Origin: a virus
IMG/VR virus record: IMGVR_UViG_3300013131_002048
Span: 1 to 47,113 of that record
Reading direction: 5' to 3' (one strand)
DNA length: 47,113 nucleotides
Position numbers and translations under genes: made by a program. Position 1 is the first letter of the stretch. Every line of letters begins with the position of its first letter. The notes under the pieces are model-generated. The model searched no databases, was not told where the DNA came from, and worked only from the letters and a program-made list of their open reading frames with translations. Positions 6,338 through 14,256 of this stretch are shown here, piece after piece.

Positions 6338-6544
6338 TTATCTTTTATGCAGTTCTGCCCAAACTAAAAACTGTTTGAACGCATTGTAAACTGTTTCTGC
6401 TTCTCGATCATCCACAGGAACCTTTTGTCCTCGGACGTAGAAACCATCTTGTGCAATTCGAAGCATTTCAACTCCGCCAGCATTACATTGCACACTATTC
6501 TGCAAAGAATTGCTGACTCCAATAGTATGATTTTCAGTGCTCAT
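6338..6544 (-). CDS. Small conserved phage protein
   Basis: 68 residues from ATG at 6544 (MSTENHTIGV...). Contains EMLRIAQDGFYVRGQKVPVD, a block seen in small T4-like phage proteins, and a C-terminal FKQFLVWAEL helix. A longer frame to 6571 overlaps the neighbour more. Function unknown. Confidence 0.78.
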   Translation of the reverse strand: MSTENHTIGVSNSLQNSVQCNAGGVEMLRIAQDGFYVRGQKVPVDDREAETVYNAFKQFLVWAELHKR

Positions 6545-6767
6545 CAGATAATCCCATAAAAAGCATTTCACGTTCAGTCATATAGGCCACAGGTTTCAAC
6601 CAACGATTATTGATACATTCCGCAATGACCTGTTTGTATTCTGCAGGACATCCTTGACTGATTTCAAAACCTGCCCTAGGGGTTACTGTATATCCGTCGC
6701 AGATATCAAATCTAGGATCATCCTGTCGGATAATTTTTATGCTGTTTCTACGAGTCTTGATAGTCAT
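6534..6767 (-). CDS. Small conserved phage protein
   Basis: 77 residues. Contains RAGFEISQGCPAEYKQVI and WLKPVAYMTEREMLFMG, a recurrent small phage family of unknown function. Overlaps both neighbours by 11-20 bases. Confidence 0.75.
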   Translation of the reverse strand: MTIKTRRNSIKIIRQDDPRFDICDGYTVTPRAGFEISQGCPAEYKQVIAECINNRWLKPVAYMTEREMLFMGLSDEH

Positions 6768-7215
6768 TTGTTTTCACCAATTCACACACTAAAATAAAAT
6801 GATCATAGGCCTTGCGGACGCTTTCGTGTTTCATTAATTTGTCTGCTTCCTCTTGCATAGCCTTGATGGCTGCTTCCGCAACATTGTGAACAGAGACTCC
6901 GCCGAGGCTGCGAGCCTCATCGCCCCATACCTCTATGAGATTAATCCAAGCGGCATGTTCTTTGGTCGTAAGAGGCTTTCGTGGCGGTTTGACTTCACTT
7001 TCTTTTATCATTGCATTGCATATTGCATCTTCCGCTACTCTGCCTGCAGCGATCATGGCCGCATAATTAGGATTTATATTAAAACGTCGACTGACCCCTC
7101 CGGGATAACACATAATGAGATGATTACCTTTAGGAAAACTATCCATCCAATCGTTATCATATTCCGCTACGGGAACGTAGCGGCGACCTTGTTTCTCATA
7201 ATAGATTTTTTTCAT
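6748..7215 (-). CDS. Conserved phage protein (YVPVAEYD)
   Basis: 155 residues. N-terminal KKIYYEKQGRRYVPVAEYD and HLIMCYPGGVSRRFNI are a recognisable conserved phage block; the C-terminal half is helical (HNVAEAAIKAMQEEADKLM). Function unknown. ATGA overlap with the phosphoesterase stop. Confidence 0.8.
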   Translation of the reverse strand: MKKIYYEKQGRRYVPVAEYDNDWMDSFPKGNHLIMCYPGGVSRRFNINPNYAAMIAAGRVAEDAICNAMIKESEVKPPRKPLTTKEHAAWINLIEVWGDEARSLGGVSVHNVAEAAIKAMQEEADKLMKHESVRKAYDHFILVCELVKTNDYQDS

Positions 7216-8006
7216 ATTTCTACAATCTTATTAGGATCCCAGCCGGTATCCTCGTAACCGTCGTAACCTCGAGGATTACAGACCACACGAGTTTCACCAA
7301 TGACATAATCAAATGGGTAGTGTGTATGCCCGTGTGTCCAAAGTTTTATATTGGTATTATCTAACATGATCTCACTGAGATCACTGTGATATGCGCCATT
7401 CATTATATGCTCTGAACGATACAGTTCATGCACACTTTGAAAACTAGGGCTATGATGCCCGACCACCACCACGGTTTTATCTCTGTTTTCACTGACCACT
7501 AACTTGATGTAATCCACAGTGAGTCTATGACGTTCGACTGTATCGGCAGGTTTAAGTCTGCGGAAACCTGCTTTGTCATTGGTCGTGGCGCGATAGTCCA
7601 TCATCATGTCTCTAACAGCATGTAAGGTCAAAGGATCAAACTTGTTCATATCAGTCCACAATGTTCCTCCGACAAACACGATATCATCGATGATCTTGGT
7701 GTCACGTTCTAGAAAATAGATATTGTGATGAGCAGCACAGGCTGTTCTTAGAGTTTCAATTTCTTCAAAGAACCTGCCATCACTGTAAAATTCGTGATTA
7801 CCTGCCACATAGATCACATGCGGAAATTGGAAACTGCAACGCTTTAGAAAATCGCGGAATCGGATACCATATTCGCTGTTGGCTAGCAACACTTTTCTAG
7901 CCACCATGATGTCGCCAGAAAGTATCAGAACGTCAGCTGAATTCTGATTTTGGATGTTAATATCTGCGAATTCTAAATGCAGATCGGATACCAGCTGGAT
8001 ACGCAT
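7212..8006 (-). CDS. Calcineurin-like metallophosphoesterase
   Basis: 264 residues from ATG at 8006 (MRIQLVSDLHLEF), with AAAAAAGG upstream; a longer frame to 8036 lacks a ribosome binding site. All five family blocks are present: SDLHLE, LSGDI, AGNHEFY, VVGHHSPS, HGHTH. Predicted two-metal phosphodiesterase or nucleotidase. Substrate cannot be told from sequence. First gene of the operon behind the 8037 promoter. Confidence 0.9.
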   Translation of the reverse strand: MRIQLVSDLHLEFADINIQNQNSADVLILSGDIMVARKVLLANSEYGIRFRDFLKRCSFQFPHVIYVAGNHEFYSDGRFFEEIETLRTACAAHHNIYFLERDTKIIDDIVFVGGTLWTDMNKFDPLTLHAVRDMMMDYRATTNDKAGFRRLKPADTVERHRLTVDYIKLVVSENRDKTVVVVGHHSPSFQSVHELYRSEHIMNGAYHSDLSEIMLDNTNIKLWTHGHTHYPFDYVIGETRVVCNPRGYDGYEDTGWDPNKIVEI

Positions 8007-8036
8007 TGATGAGACCTTTTTTAGAAATATACACAT

Positions 8037-8065
8037 ATTATAGCACCAACCCGGTTTTTTGTCAA
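8037..8065 (-). promoter_or_regulatory. Early sigma70-type promoter
   Basis: Minus strand TTGACA (8060-8065), 17-bp spacer ending GGTG-C, TATAAT (8037-8042): perfect hexamers plus extended -10. Start near 8030. Confidence 0.92.
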
Positions 8066-8069
8066 GCGG

Positions 8070-8076
8070 TTAAATA
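8070..8076 (+). promoter_or_regulatory. Late-type promoter of the plus-strand operon
   Basis: TTAAATA followed by C on the plus strand, the same late element found ahead of minus-strand structural genes. It lies 21 bases before the ATG at 8098, which has GGAG upstream. It overlaps no gene and is back-to-back with the early promoter at 8037-8065. Confidence 0.65.
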
Positions 8077-8097
8077 CACATGTAAACGGAGCGAAGC

Positions 8098-8379
8098 ATG
8101 AACGATATTTTCAAACTCATAGGTGATTTGGGGTTCCCAATCGCCGTGGCACTAGCAGGCGGATATTTTGTCTATTTAACCATTAGATTATTACTGCAGG
8201 GCGTTTTGGGCAGTATCAATGGGATGAAAGGCATTATCACAGCCTTAGATAATCGTGTAAAAACAATGAATCATGATGTGGTCCGTATTGACACTATCGT
8301 TAGTAATGCTCTTGGACTCAAGCCCGACGTAGATCGTATTGCTCGTGCAGATGGTAAAAATGACGCAAGAAGGGATTAA
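8098..8379 (+). CDS. Small membrane protein, holin-like (BhlA/UviB-like), copy 1
   Basis: 93 residues. N-terminal LGFPIAVALAGGYFVYLTIRLL is one membrane segment with the GFP(I)-V-A pattern of BhlA/UviB holin-like proteins. It is followed by an amphipathic helix (ITALDNRVKTMNHDVVRIDTIV). Paralogous to 8901-9308. Role in lysis is inference from fold and from the DD-peptidase next door. Confidence 0.7.
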   Translation: MNDIFKLIGDLGFPIAVALAGGYFVYLTIRLLLQGVLGSINGMKGIITALDNRVKTMNHDVVRIDTIVSNALGLKPDVDRIARADGKNDARRD

Positions 8380-8381
8380 CA

Positions 8382-8588
8382 ATGTTATACATTGATTATA
8401 ACTGGGATTTGGATCCAAACAGAATTGTATTAGACGACGAGTTGAATACTGACAAACTAGGTTGGAAGGGTGGTGATTATTTCAAATTAGTTAATATCAA
8501 TGGCCGTCAAATGTTGGTTAAAGTAGATGATTTAGAAAAGTTTATCGTCAAAGGAGCGACAAATGAGCAAACTAAGCGAATGGTATGA
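8382..8588 (+). CDS. Conserved small phage protein (YNWDLDP)
   Basis: 68 residues. YNWDLDPNRIVLDDEL and LGWKGGDYFKLVN..GRQMLVKVD are strongly conserved-looking blocks of T4-like marine phage proteins of unknown function. Soluble. Overlaps the next gene by 26 bases. Confidence 0.8.
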   Translation: MLYIDYNWDLDPNRIVLDDELNTDKLGWKGGDYFKLVNINGRQMLVKVDDLEKFIVKGATNEQTKRMV

Positions 8589-8763
8589 ATCCTTACCCGA
8601 TCATACTAAGAAATATTTAAAACGTCAGCCTATATGGCATGACAGAGATCTGTATAAATCTTTAGCGATAGGAGCGGTCGTGGGATTTATCATAGGATTT
8701 TTAGTAGGCTTTGAAGCCGGCTGGAGACCCGTGATACAGACATTTCGACCGTTGATAGGTTGA
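8563..8763 (+). CDS. Small membrane protein
   Basis: 66 residues. N-terminal LSEWYESLPDHTKKYLKRQPIWHD faces one side of a single glycine-rich membrane helix (AIGAVVGFIIGFLVGF). Familiar in T4-like marine phages; function unknown. AAAGGAG precedes its ATG; its stop overlaps the next start as TGATG. Confidence 0.8.
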   Translation: MSKLSEWYESLPDHTKKYLKRQPIWHDRDLYKSLAIGAVVGFIIGFLVGFEAGWRPVIQTFRPLIG

Positions 8764-8900
8764 TGTTGTTTGAAGCATTTTTAATATTCTATCTAATAGA
8801 ATGTTTGGTTTTAGTATCTGTGGCTGTGTGGTATTATCGAGAGCCCAAACAGATAGAGAAAAAAGTCTGGGACCCGTGGGGGATCTGGAGGGAGAAATAG
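8763..8900 (+). CDS. Small 45-aa membrane protein
   Basis: The frame starts in a TGATG overlap and ends one base before the next ATG, so it is fully embedded in the operon. N-terminal helix LFEAFLIFYLIECLVLVSVAVW, then a tail rich in Trp (WDPWGIWREK). No family recognised. Holin-partner or antiholin is possible but only by context. Confidence 0.75.
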   Translation: MLFEAFLIFYLIECLVLVSVAVWYYREPKQIEKKVWDPWGIWREK

Positions 8901-9308
8901 ATGGATGTTGTAGAGCTAATTAACAAATACGGATTTCCCATAGTCATGGCAGTGGGTATGGGATGGATTATTAAGTACGTTTGGGAATGGTGCACCAAAG
9001 AAGTAAAACCTGTAATAGGTGAAGCCAATACAACGCTGGTAGCCCTTATTGACCGTATCCGTATGCTAGACAATGATTTAATTAGGCTCAATCAAAAAGT
9101 TAACACAGTATTACACTTACGCGGTAAGATCATTGAATCGGAACGAGTGATGGAACAGGTCAAAGTTGAAAGTGAAGCATCACAGAAATTCAACGAAGCA
9201 GTATCACACGCTGTGAAAAAAGATGAACCTAAACCTTTTGCTCGCAGAGACGATGTAGACGATCAGAAAACAGAAGATAAGAAATCTGCTGCTGCTGGTG
9301 AAGGTTAA
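8901..9308 (+). CDS. Small membrane protein, holin-like, copy 2
   Basis: 135 residues. NKYGFPIVMAVGMGWIIKYVW is the membrane segment; the next helix (TTLVALIDRIRMLDNDLIRL) aligns with copy 1 at 8098. The C-terminal 50 residues are charged and low complexity (KKDEPKPFARRDD...). GGAGGG precedes the ATG. Its stop overlaps the stop of the convergent DD-peptidase by three bases. Confidence 0.75.
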   Translation: MDVVELINKYGFPIVMAVGMGWIIKYVWEWCTKEVKPVIGEANTTLVALIDRIRMLDNDLIRLNQKVNTVLHLRGKIIESERVMEQVKVESEASQKFNEAVSHAVKKDEPKPFARRDDVDDQKTEDKKSAAAGEG

Positions 9309-10024
9309 TTACGTATCTGGGCTATAAATTCTGCTTCAGGAATACGTGTGTGTGTATTTTTTGAACCTAAAACGATTACTATCCTTCGTCCCACGTCAGT
9401 ATCCAGTATCATCACTATACAACCACCGCTGGCACGAATCCAACCAGTTTTACTTATAACAAATTCATGTTTACGGCCTATAATTGGATTAGTGTTGCGA
9501 AATATTAACCAACGTTTTTTTAATTGTATCTTGACTTCGGCCATTTTACTGGCTTGGACTAATTCTGGATAATCTGCAGCAGCCTGTACTATTTTAATTA
9601 ACTCTTCTGCTGTGCTGACATTGCCTTGTGCTAATCCTGTAGCATCTACGAATCTCGTGTTATTCAATCCTAAGGCCTGCGCTTTGACATTCATTGCATA
9701 GACACAATTAGCATAACCTCCAGGATAATGACGACATAGTGTATCAGCAGCAGCATTATCTGATCTTACCATTGACAGTTGTATCAACTCTTTGCGAGTA
9801 TATGGTTTAATAAATTGATCTAATTCCTGTTGTGCATCTAGTACTACCATAGCCGAAACGATTTTAGTGATACTGGCTATACTTCTAACTTCTTTTATAT
9901 TTTCAGCAGCAATAATATCCCCGTGCTCGTCCGCTACTAACCAAGATTGTGCAGTGATTTTTTCTGCCAGCGAAAATGTACTAAATGCTGTAAGCACAGC
10001 AAACAGTAAGTAACGATAAATCAT
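9305..10024 (-). CDS. Secreted S11 D-Ala-D-Ala peptidase (PBP7-like)
   Basis: 239 residues with a signal peptide (MIYRYLLFAVLTAFSTFSLA). Penicillin-binding motifs in order: S-I-T-K (Ser-x-x-Lys), S-D-N, and K-T-G in SKTGWIRASGG. This is the S11 family, DD-carboxypeptidase or endopeptidase acting on periplasmic peptidoglycan. Shorter than host DacA enzymes and without the C-terminal domain, as in PBP7. In a phage it is a candidate lysis or wall-remodelling enzyme. ATGA overlap with the 54-aa gene upstream. Confidence 0.88.
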   Translation of the reverse strand: MIYRYLLFAVLTAFSTFSLAEKITAQSWLVADEHGDIIAAENIKEVRSIASITKIVSAMVVLDAQQELDQFIKPYTRKELIQLSMVRSDNAAADTLCRHYPGGYANCVYAMNVKAQALGLNNTRFVDATGLAQGNVSTAEELIKIVQAAADYPELVQASKMAEVKIQLKKRWLIFRNTNPIIGRKHEFVISKTGWIRASGGCIVMILDTDVGRRIVIVLGSKNTHTRIPEAEFIAQIRN

Positions 10025-10185
10025 CTGCAGATATTGATTGGTTTAATACCGTTGAGGCTGAAAGAACTTATAAATTTTTCCATATCATCGTTGACACTGA
10101 TCACTTTTGCTACGGTCATGAACTTATAATGTAGCATAATCCATACAGTATAGTCAATCCACCAATCTATGGGAGTGTATATCAT
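10021..10185 (-). CDS. Small 54-aa protein
   Basis: Starts at 10185 in an ATGA overlap with the cyclase stop and ends in an ATGA overlap with the DD-peptidase start. The product (MIYTPIDWWIDYTVWIMLHY...INICR) is aromatic-rich at the N-terminus. No family recognised, but the double coupling makes it a convincing gene. Confidence 0.75.
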   Translation of the reverse strand: MIYTPIDWWIDYTVWIMLHYKFMTVAKVISVNDDMEKFISSFSLNGIKPINICR

Positions 10186-12236
10186 TTTTCGTGTGCTACG
10201 AATTCGCCGTTCCAGTTAGGTCCTAGATCCTGTTGTTTCATAAACTCACAACGTTCGATCCATATCTTGTAGTATTTGTCCATTTGACCTCCAAAGGTTC
10301 CTTTCATTTTTGCACACATTGCCGCGGCCTCATCAAACTTCTTGGCCTTGTATAGTGCCTGCATTTTATTATATTGTTCCAAATCTTTTGACCAGTCTGC
10401 TCCGTTGGGGCGTAATGCAGTGTAAATTAAATCTGCCACAGATTTGCCTTTTGGTTGAAGATTGTCTAGCATTAGGTAAAAGAAATCATCTTTAGTTCTA
10501 TTGTATGTTTCAGCACCAATGATATTTAGAACTCCATAAGCCTTGCATCGTGCTTCTAATCGAGCCGCAGTTGAAACCATGTCGCCTAATATGTCATAAC
10601 TGTGTCTGTCAGTGCTACCCATCTCACCAATGAAGCCGATACCTGTATTACAACCCCATCCCATGGCTGCTGGGGGTAAACCTTGTGCTTCCATTTCTTT
10701 AGTATAAGCATCGACAGCGTCTAGCATTTGTAAGCCAACAGCCACGATTGTGCGAGCGTGATTAACGTCTTCAATAGGTGCACCGTGGATATGCATACTT
10801 GCATCACCTACATATTTGATAACCATGCCTTTGTTGTCCATGATAGGACGACTGATAGCATCCATGTACCCATTCATATACTTTCCAAGTCCAGCAACGT
10901 CATCACCGTAGTGTTCACCGATTGGTGTAAAACCACGCAAGTCTGAGAACATAACTGATACGTCTTTACGTACACCGCGCTTGATTAGGTCTGGATCTTT
11001 TTGTAGCATTTCTACTACTTCTTTAGAACAGTATCCAGCAAACTGTTTCTTTATGGCCTGCTTCTGTAAAAACTCACTTACAAACTTAACGCCATAAGCG
11101 TGAAGCATGACAACAACAAGCCCAGCAACCAACGCAGTGCTGTCAAAGAGCCAAAGATTAGATGAATACAGGTATTGAGAAACAGGAATGACGCTACCAA
11201 TAATAACAACACCGCTAATAATTCCAACATAAGTCCACCTTGTTAAAAATAATAATACTGCGCCAGCCAAAGCCAATGTCAAAATCTCAACACCGTCTGC
11301 ATAATCAGGGCGTTGTATCACTACATTATTAAACATCGTTCCGATCACAGCGGCCTGTACCTCGTGAGGCCAAACTGATCCTATAGCAGTAGGTACAGGA
11401 TTACCTAGTCCTGCTGCTGCCACGCCTACTATAACAACGGCTCCGCCTAGGTCTTTGGGTAGTTCTGTCATTGAAACTGATCGTGATTTCTGACTCCAGT
11501 CTATCCATACACGACCCAAGGGATCTGTAGTGATAGGACCAAACTTAGGTATGCGCATCTTTTCTACGCCACCTTCAAACAATTTAATCTGAGTAGTTGA
11601 ATCTCCTGCCGCCACTCGTAGAACTTCCATGGCCAGACTAGGAAATACGTTTCCTTCTACAGATACTATCAGAGGCATTCTACGATTAACCCCATCTATC
11701 TCAGGCAAAGTATTGACAACTCCTACACCTGCTGCTCTTTTTTCTAAATCGGGGATATTAGCGATAATTCCAGGATATTGTATGATCATATCTTGAAATT
11801 CAGGCCCCATTATGGCTGTGCCTGGCTTGCGAGGTTTATTCTTCATGCGATCTGCAGGCATATTAGGTAATACTACAGCATACTCGTTTAGCGTTGCTGC
11901 TAGAGATCCGTCTCCACCTTGACGATCAGGTTCGGTCATCAAGACATTGAATACTACTAGGCCAGCTCCACGTTTATATAGATCTTCTATCAGTTGAGCA
12001 TAGATTTCTCTGTTAAAGGGCCATTGGCCGTATTTTTCTAAAGCATTTTCATCTATGTTAACAGTGATGATATTATTTTCAGTGACTGCTTGGCTGGTAA
12101 TCAATGTATCAAAATATCGCAGTCTTACAGATTCTACAAACTGCGGATCAGCGGCTCTAATGCCTACTATGAGAGATAATGTTATAAGAGCAGTCCAAGG
12201 ACTGACTAAGATTCTTTTTAGATTTTTGTTTAACAT
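10182..12236 (-). CDS. CHASE2-domain class III adenylate cyclase
   Basis: 684 residues: N-terminal membrane helix (about 8-25), extracytoplasmic CHASE2 sensor (30-310), three membrane helices (318-385), then a class III cyclase domain (395-600). Metal aspartates Asp432 (FSDLRGFT) and Asp478 (KYVGDA) are present, as are Lys474 and Asp548, which fit ATP preference, and Arg559. The transition-state Asn of VNxAARLE is Ser555 here. It closes the curli-like cassette. Late-type TTAAATA at 12241-12247 lies four bases before the ATG. Predicted inner-membrane sensor making cAMP, or an inactive homologue. Confidence 0.9.
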   Translation of the reverse strand: MLNKNLKRILVSPWTALITLSLIVGIRAADPQFVESVRLRYFDTLITSQAVTENNIITVNIDENALEKYGQWPFNREIYAQLIEDLYKRGAGLVVFNVLMTEPDRQGGDGSLAATLNEYAVVLPNMPADRMKNKPRKPGTAIMGPEFQDMIIQYPGIIANIPDLEKRAAGVGVVNTLPEIDGVNRRMPLIVSVEGNVFPSLAMEVLRVAAGDSTTQIKLFEGGVEKMRIPKFGPITTDPLGRVWIDWSQKSRSVSMTELPKDLGGAVVIVGVAAAGLGNPVPTAIGSVWPHEVQAAVIGTMFNNVVIQRPDYADGVEILTLALAGAVLLFLTRWTYVGIISGVVIIGSVIPVSQYLYSSNLWLFDSTALVAGLVVVMLHAYGVKFVSEFLQKQAIKKQFAGYCSKEVVEMLQKDPDLIKRGVRKDVSVMFSDLRGFTPIGEHYGDDVAGLGKYMNGYMDAISRPIMDNKGMVIKYVGDASMHIHGAPIEDVNHARTIVAVGLQMLDAVDAYTKEMEAQGLPPAAMGWGCNTGIGFIGEMGSTDRHSYDILGDMVSTAARLEARCKAYGVLNIIGAETYNRTKDDFFYLMLDNLQPKGKSVADLIYTALRPNGADWSKDLEQYNKMQALYKAKKFDEAAAMCAKMKGTFGGQMDKYYKIWIERCEFMKQQDLGPNWNGEFVAHEK

Positions 12237-12240
12237 CTAG

Positions 12241-12247
12241 TATTTAA
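12241..12247 (-). promoter_or_regulatory. Late-type promoter abutting the cyclase start
   Basis: Minus strand TTAAATA then CTAG and ATG (12236). The predicted start falls at or just inside the start codon and no ribosome binding site is present. Confidence 0.5.
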
Positions 12248-12547
12248 CTAGATGCCTGTGCCTAAAATCAGTGTTGAATCTTTGCCTAGACCTACGACAC
12301 AGGCTATTTCTGGAGTAAATTGTAGCATAGTCCAGGTTTTTGTTTTTTCGTTAACAAACAATCCAAACTTGCTAAGATCCTGCGCATCGTTGGCCATCCA
12401 GATTAAGCGTTCTCCGTATCGTTCGCTTAGGAATTTTATAACTGTTTTGCTGTCATCGCAGATCACAGGTTTGTTAGTTTGAAATGGTTGGGCGTTGGCT
12501 ACAGTGCTGACTAGGCAGAATAGGAACGCCATTATGTATTCTCGCAT
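12248..12547 (-). CDS. Secreted/periplasmic small protein
   Basis: 99 residues with a signal peptide ending VANA. Mature part FQTNKPVICDDSKTVIKFLSERYGERLIWMA...TKTWTMLQFTPEIACVVGLG is a family seen in marine bacteria and T4-like phages; two cysteines could pair. AGGAG eight bases before the ATG. Late promoter at 12568. Function unknown. Confidence 0.82.
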   Translation of the reverse strand: MREYIMAFLFCLVSTVANAQPFQTNKPVICDDSKTVIKFLSERYGERLIWMANDAQDLSKFGLFVNEKTKTWTMLQFTPEIACVVGLGKDSTLILGTGI

Positions 12548-12567
12548 ATGGCTTACTCCTTATCTAG

Positions 12568-12575
12568 TATTTATT
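12568..12575 (-). promoter_or_regulatory. Late-type promoter
   Basis: AATAAATA followed by CTAG on the minus strand, 20 bases before the 12547 start; overlaps the stop codon of the upstream gene. Confidence 0.65.
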
Positions 12576-14256
12576 GGCCCTGTGTGACAGTTATTGCAGC
12601 GCAACTGACCTGGGCACAGTTATGAGTGATAGAATAATACTGTAGTGTGCTACCCGATTGCGTGGCTGTGATCGAGGTAGTTCCTCCACTGAGCGTGATG
12701 TTAGACATATGGGCTGCTGATCCACTCTGCGTAACATTAACAGTTTTATTACCACCGCTGAGATTTACTTCTGTGTAATGATTTCCATTGCCACTTTGAT
12801 TGACTGTCAAAGAATTAGAAGCATTATTAACTGTGGCTAAAATGCTTTTTGTGCCGCCAGTGCTAGACTGTGTAAGATTTACTGTATTAGAATTTCCTAT
12901 GACATCTAATTCTATATAGTTTGTGGCAGTCGCAGAGGTACTGGTCTGTGTGGTGTTAGTTGTGTTATTATTACCACTGACATATATTTCACTGTAATTA
13001 TTCTTAGTGCCACTCTGCTGTACCGTAGCATAGTTATTGTTGCCTATCTGCGTGATAATAACTTTAGTATCTGCTGGCAATCTATTTTGAAATGCAGTCA
13101 ATCTTGAATTAAATTGTGTGTTGGGATTAAATGGTGCCGCTGTGCCACCACAGCAGAAACTGCCGGGATTATTGACGCTGCCTGTACCTGCGTCTGCAGA
13201 TGTTGTTGCATTATTGGCATCATAGTAAAAAGTTATTTCTGCTATCTGCATAGAGTCGCAGTTTAATCCGCATCCCTCGCCTGCTTTGGTTGTTGGAAAG
13301 AATATGTAGTAATAGATATATGATGTAGAATTAGTCACAGTGATCATTGCGCTGGTATCATATCTATTGTTGCTGAGATTTAGATTACCGTCTTGTATCA
13401 GCGTCCAAGTAGTACCATTGTTACTACCATATAATTTATAACTGGTAGGATCTCTACCTGGAAAATCGTTGGCGGTGGTTAATGTAAATCCTGTGACTAT
13501 ACGGCCTGCATTTAATTTTACAGTCACTCCAGCATTGTATTTGTCAAAGTTTAGATATTTGGTATAGGGGTTGTTGTCAAATGCGTTGGCAGCATCTTCG
13601 CCTGGTGGTGAATTATTACTGGTAGGATAGTGATTTGTAATGTAAACTGTGCTACTGTTATTGTAGATAGCAGTGGGAATCGGACTAGGCGGAGCATTAT
13701 TGCTGTTAGGAGTTTGAGTAGCAGTCTGTCCTGCAGCCAAAGGCACAGTAGAATAGTTAGCATCAGCATAGGTGTTGGCCTGTGCTATTGTAGGATTAAG
13801 TGTGCCAGTCCAAGTGACACCACTGCTGCCGCTCATGCCACTGGATCCACTGAACAGTTGTCCTGTATTATTATCGCTACCTACAAAAAAGAAATAATCA
13901 GGTCCCATATTAACGATCTTACCATTGCCTAGTGTTGCTTTTACCTGTCCTGAACTATTGTATTGTTTGGCAGTATAGGGAAAAGAATTGTTCCCGCTGA
14001 GCTCAAATTTAACATAGTCGCCGGTGGCCCATTGTACCTGTCCCGAGGTCCAAGGAATCTTATAAGCAGTTCCTGGATTCTTACTGTAGATCTGGCAGGT
14101 CGTGGTGTACAAACAGGCACTTACGTTCCATTGACTATCTGCTATCTGGTATCGACCAAATTGTATATCTGTAAGAGCAGCCCAGGTCTTGGGGCTCAGC
14201 AGCATCAGCAGGAAGAATATGACAGCAACGTCTAGATACAATCGCCATTTGCTCAT
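12571..14256 (-). CDS. Secreted adhesin-like protein: discoidin-like domain plus curlin-type repeats
   Basis: 561 residues from ATG at 14256 (ATGA with the FecR-gene stop; AAGGA is correctly spaced for this ATG, not for 14265). Signal peptide ending KTWA. Residues about 200-350 (AFDNNPYTKYLNF...SYKLYGSNNGTTWTLI) match an F5/8 type C or discoidin fold. From about 400 to the end there are G-N-x-N / Q-x-G curlin-like repeats (IGNNNYATVQQSG, GNSNTVNLTQSS). Predicted exported, amyloid-type, surface-exposed. Part of the csg-like operon. Confidence 0.85.
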   Translation of the reverse strand: MSKWRLYLDVAVIFFLLMLLSPKTWAALTDIQFGRYQIADSQWNVSACLYTTTCQIYSKNPGTAYKIPWTSGQVQWATGDYVKFELSGNNSFPYTAKQYNSSGQVKATLGNGKIVNMGPDYFFFVGSDNNTGQLFSGSSGMSGSSGVTWTGTLNPTIAQANTYADANYSTVPLAAGQTATQTPNSNNAPPSPIPTAIYNNSSTVYITNHYPTSNNSPPGEDAANAFDNNPYTKYLNFDKYNAGVTVKLNAGRIVTGFTLTTANDFPGRDPTSYKLYGSNNGTTWTLIQDGNLNLSNNRYDTSAMITVTNSTSYIYYYIFFPTTKAGEGCGLNCDSMQIAEITFYYDANNATTSADAGTGSVNNPGSFCCGGTAAPFNPNTQFNSRLTAFQNRLPADTKVIITQIGNNNYATVQQSGTKNNYSEIYVSGNNNTTNTTQTSTSATATNYIELDVIGNSNTVNLTQSSTGGTKSILATVNNASNSLTVNQSGNGNHYTEVNLSGGNKTVNVTQSGSAAHMSNITLSGGTTSITATQSGSTLQYYSITHNCAQVSCAAITVTQGQ

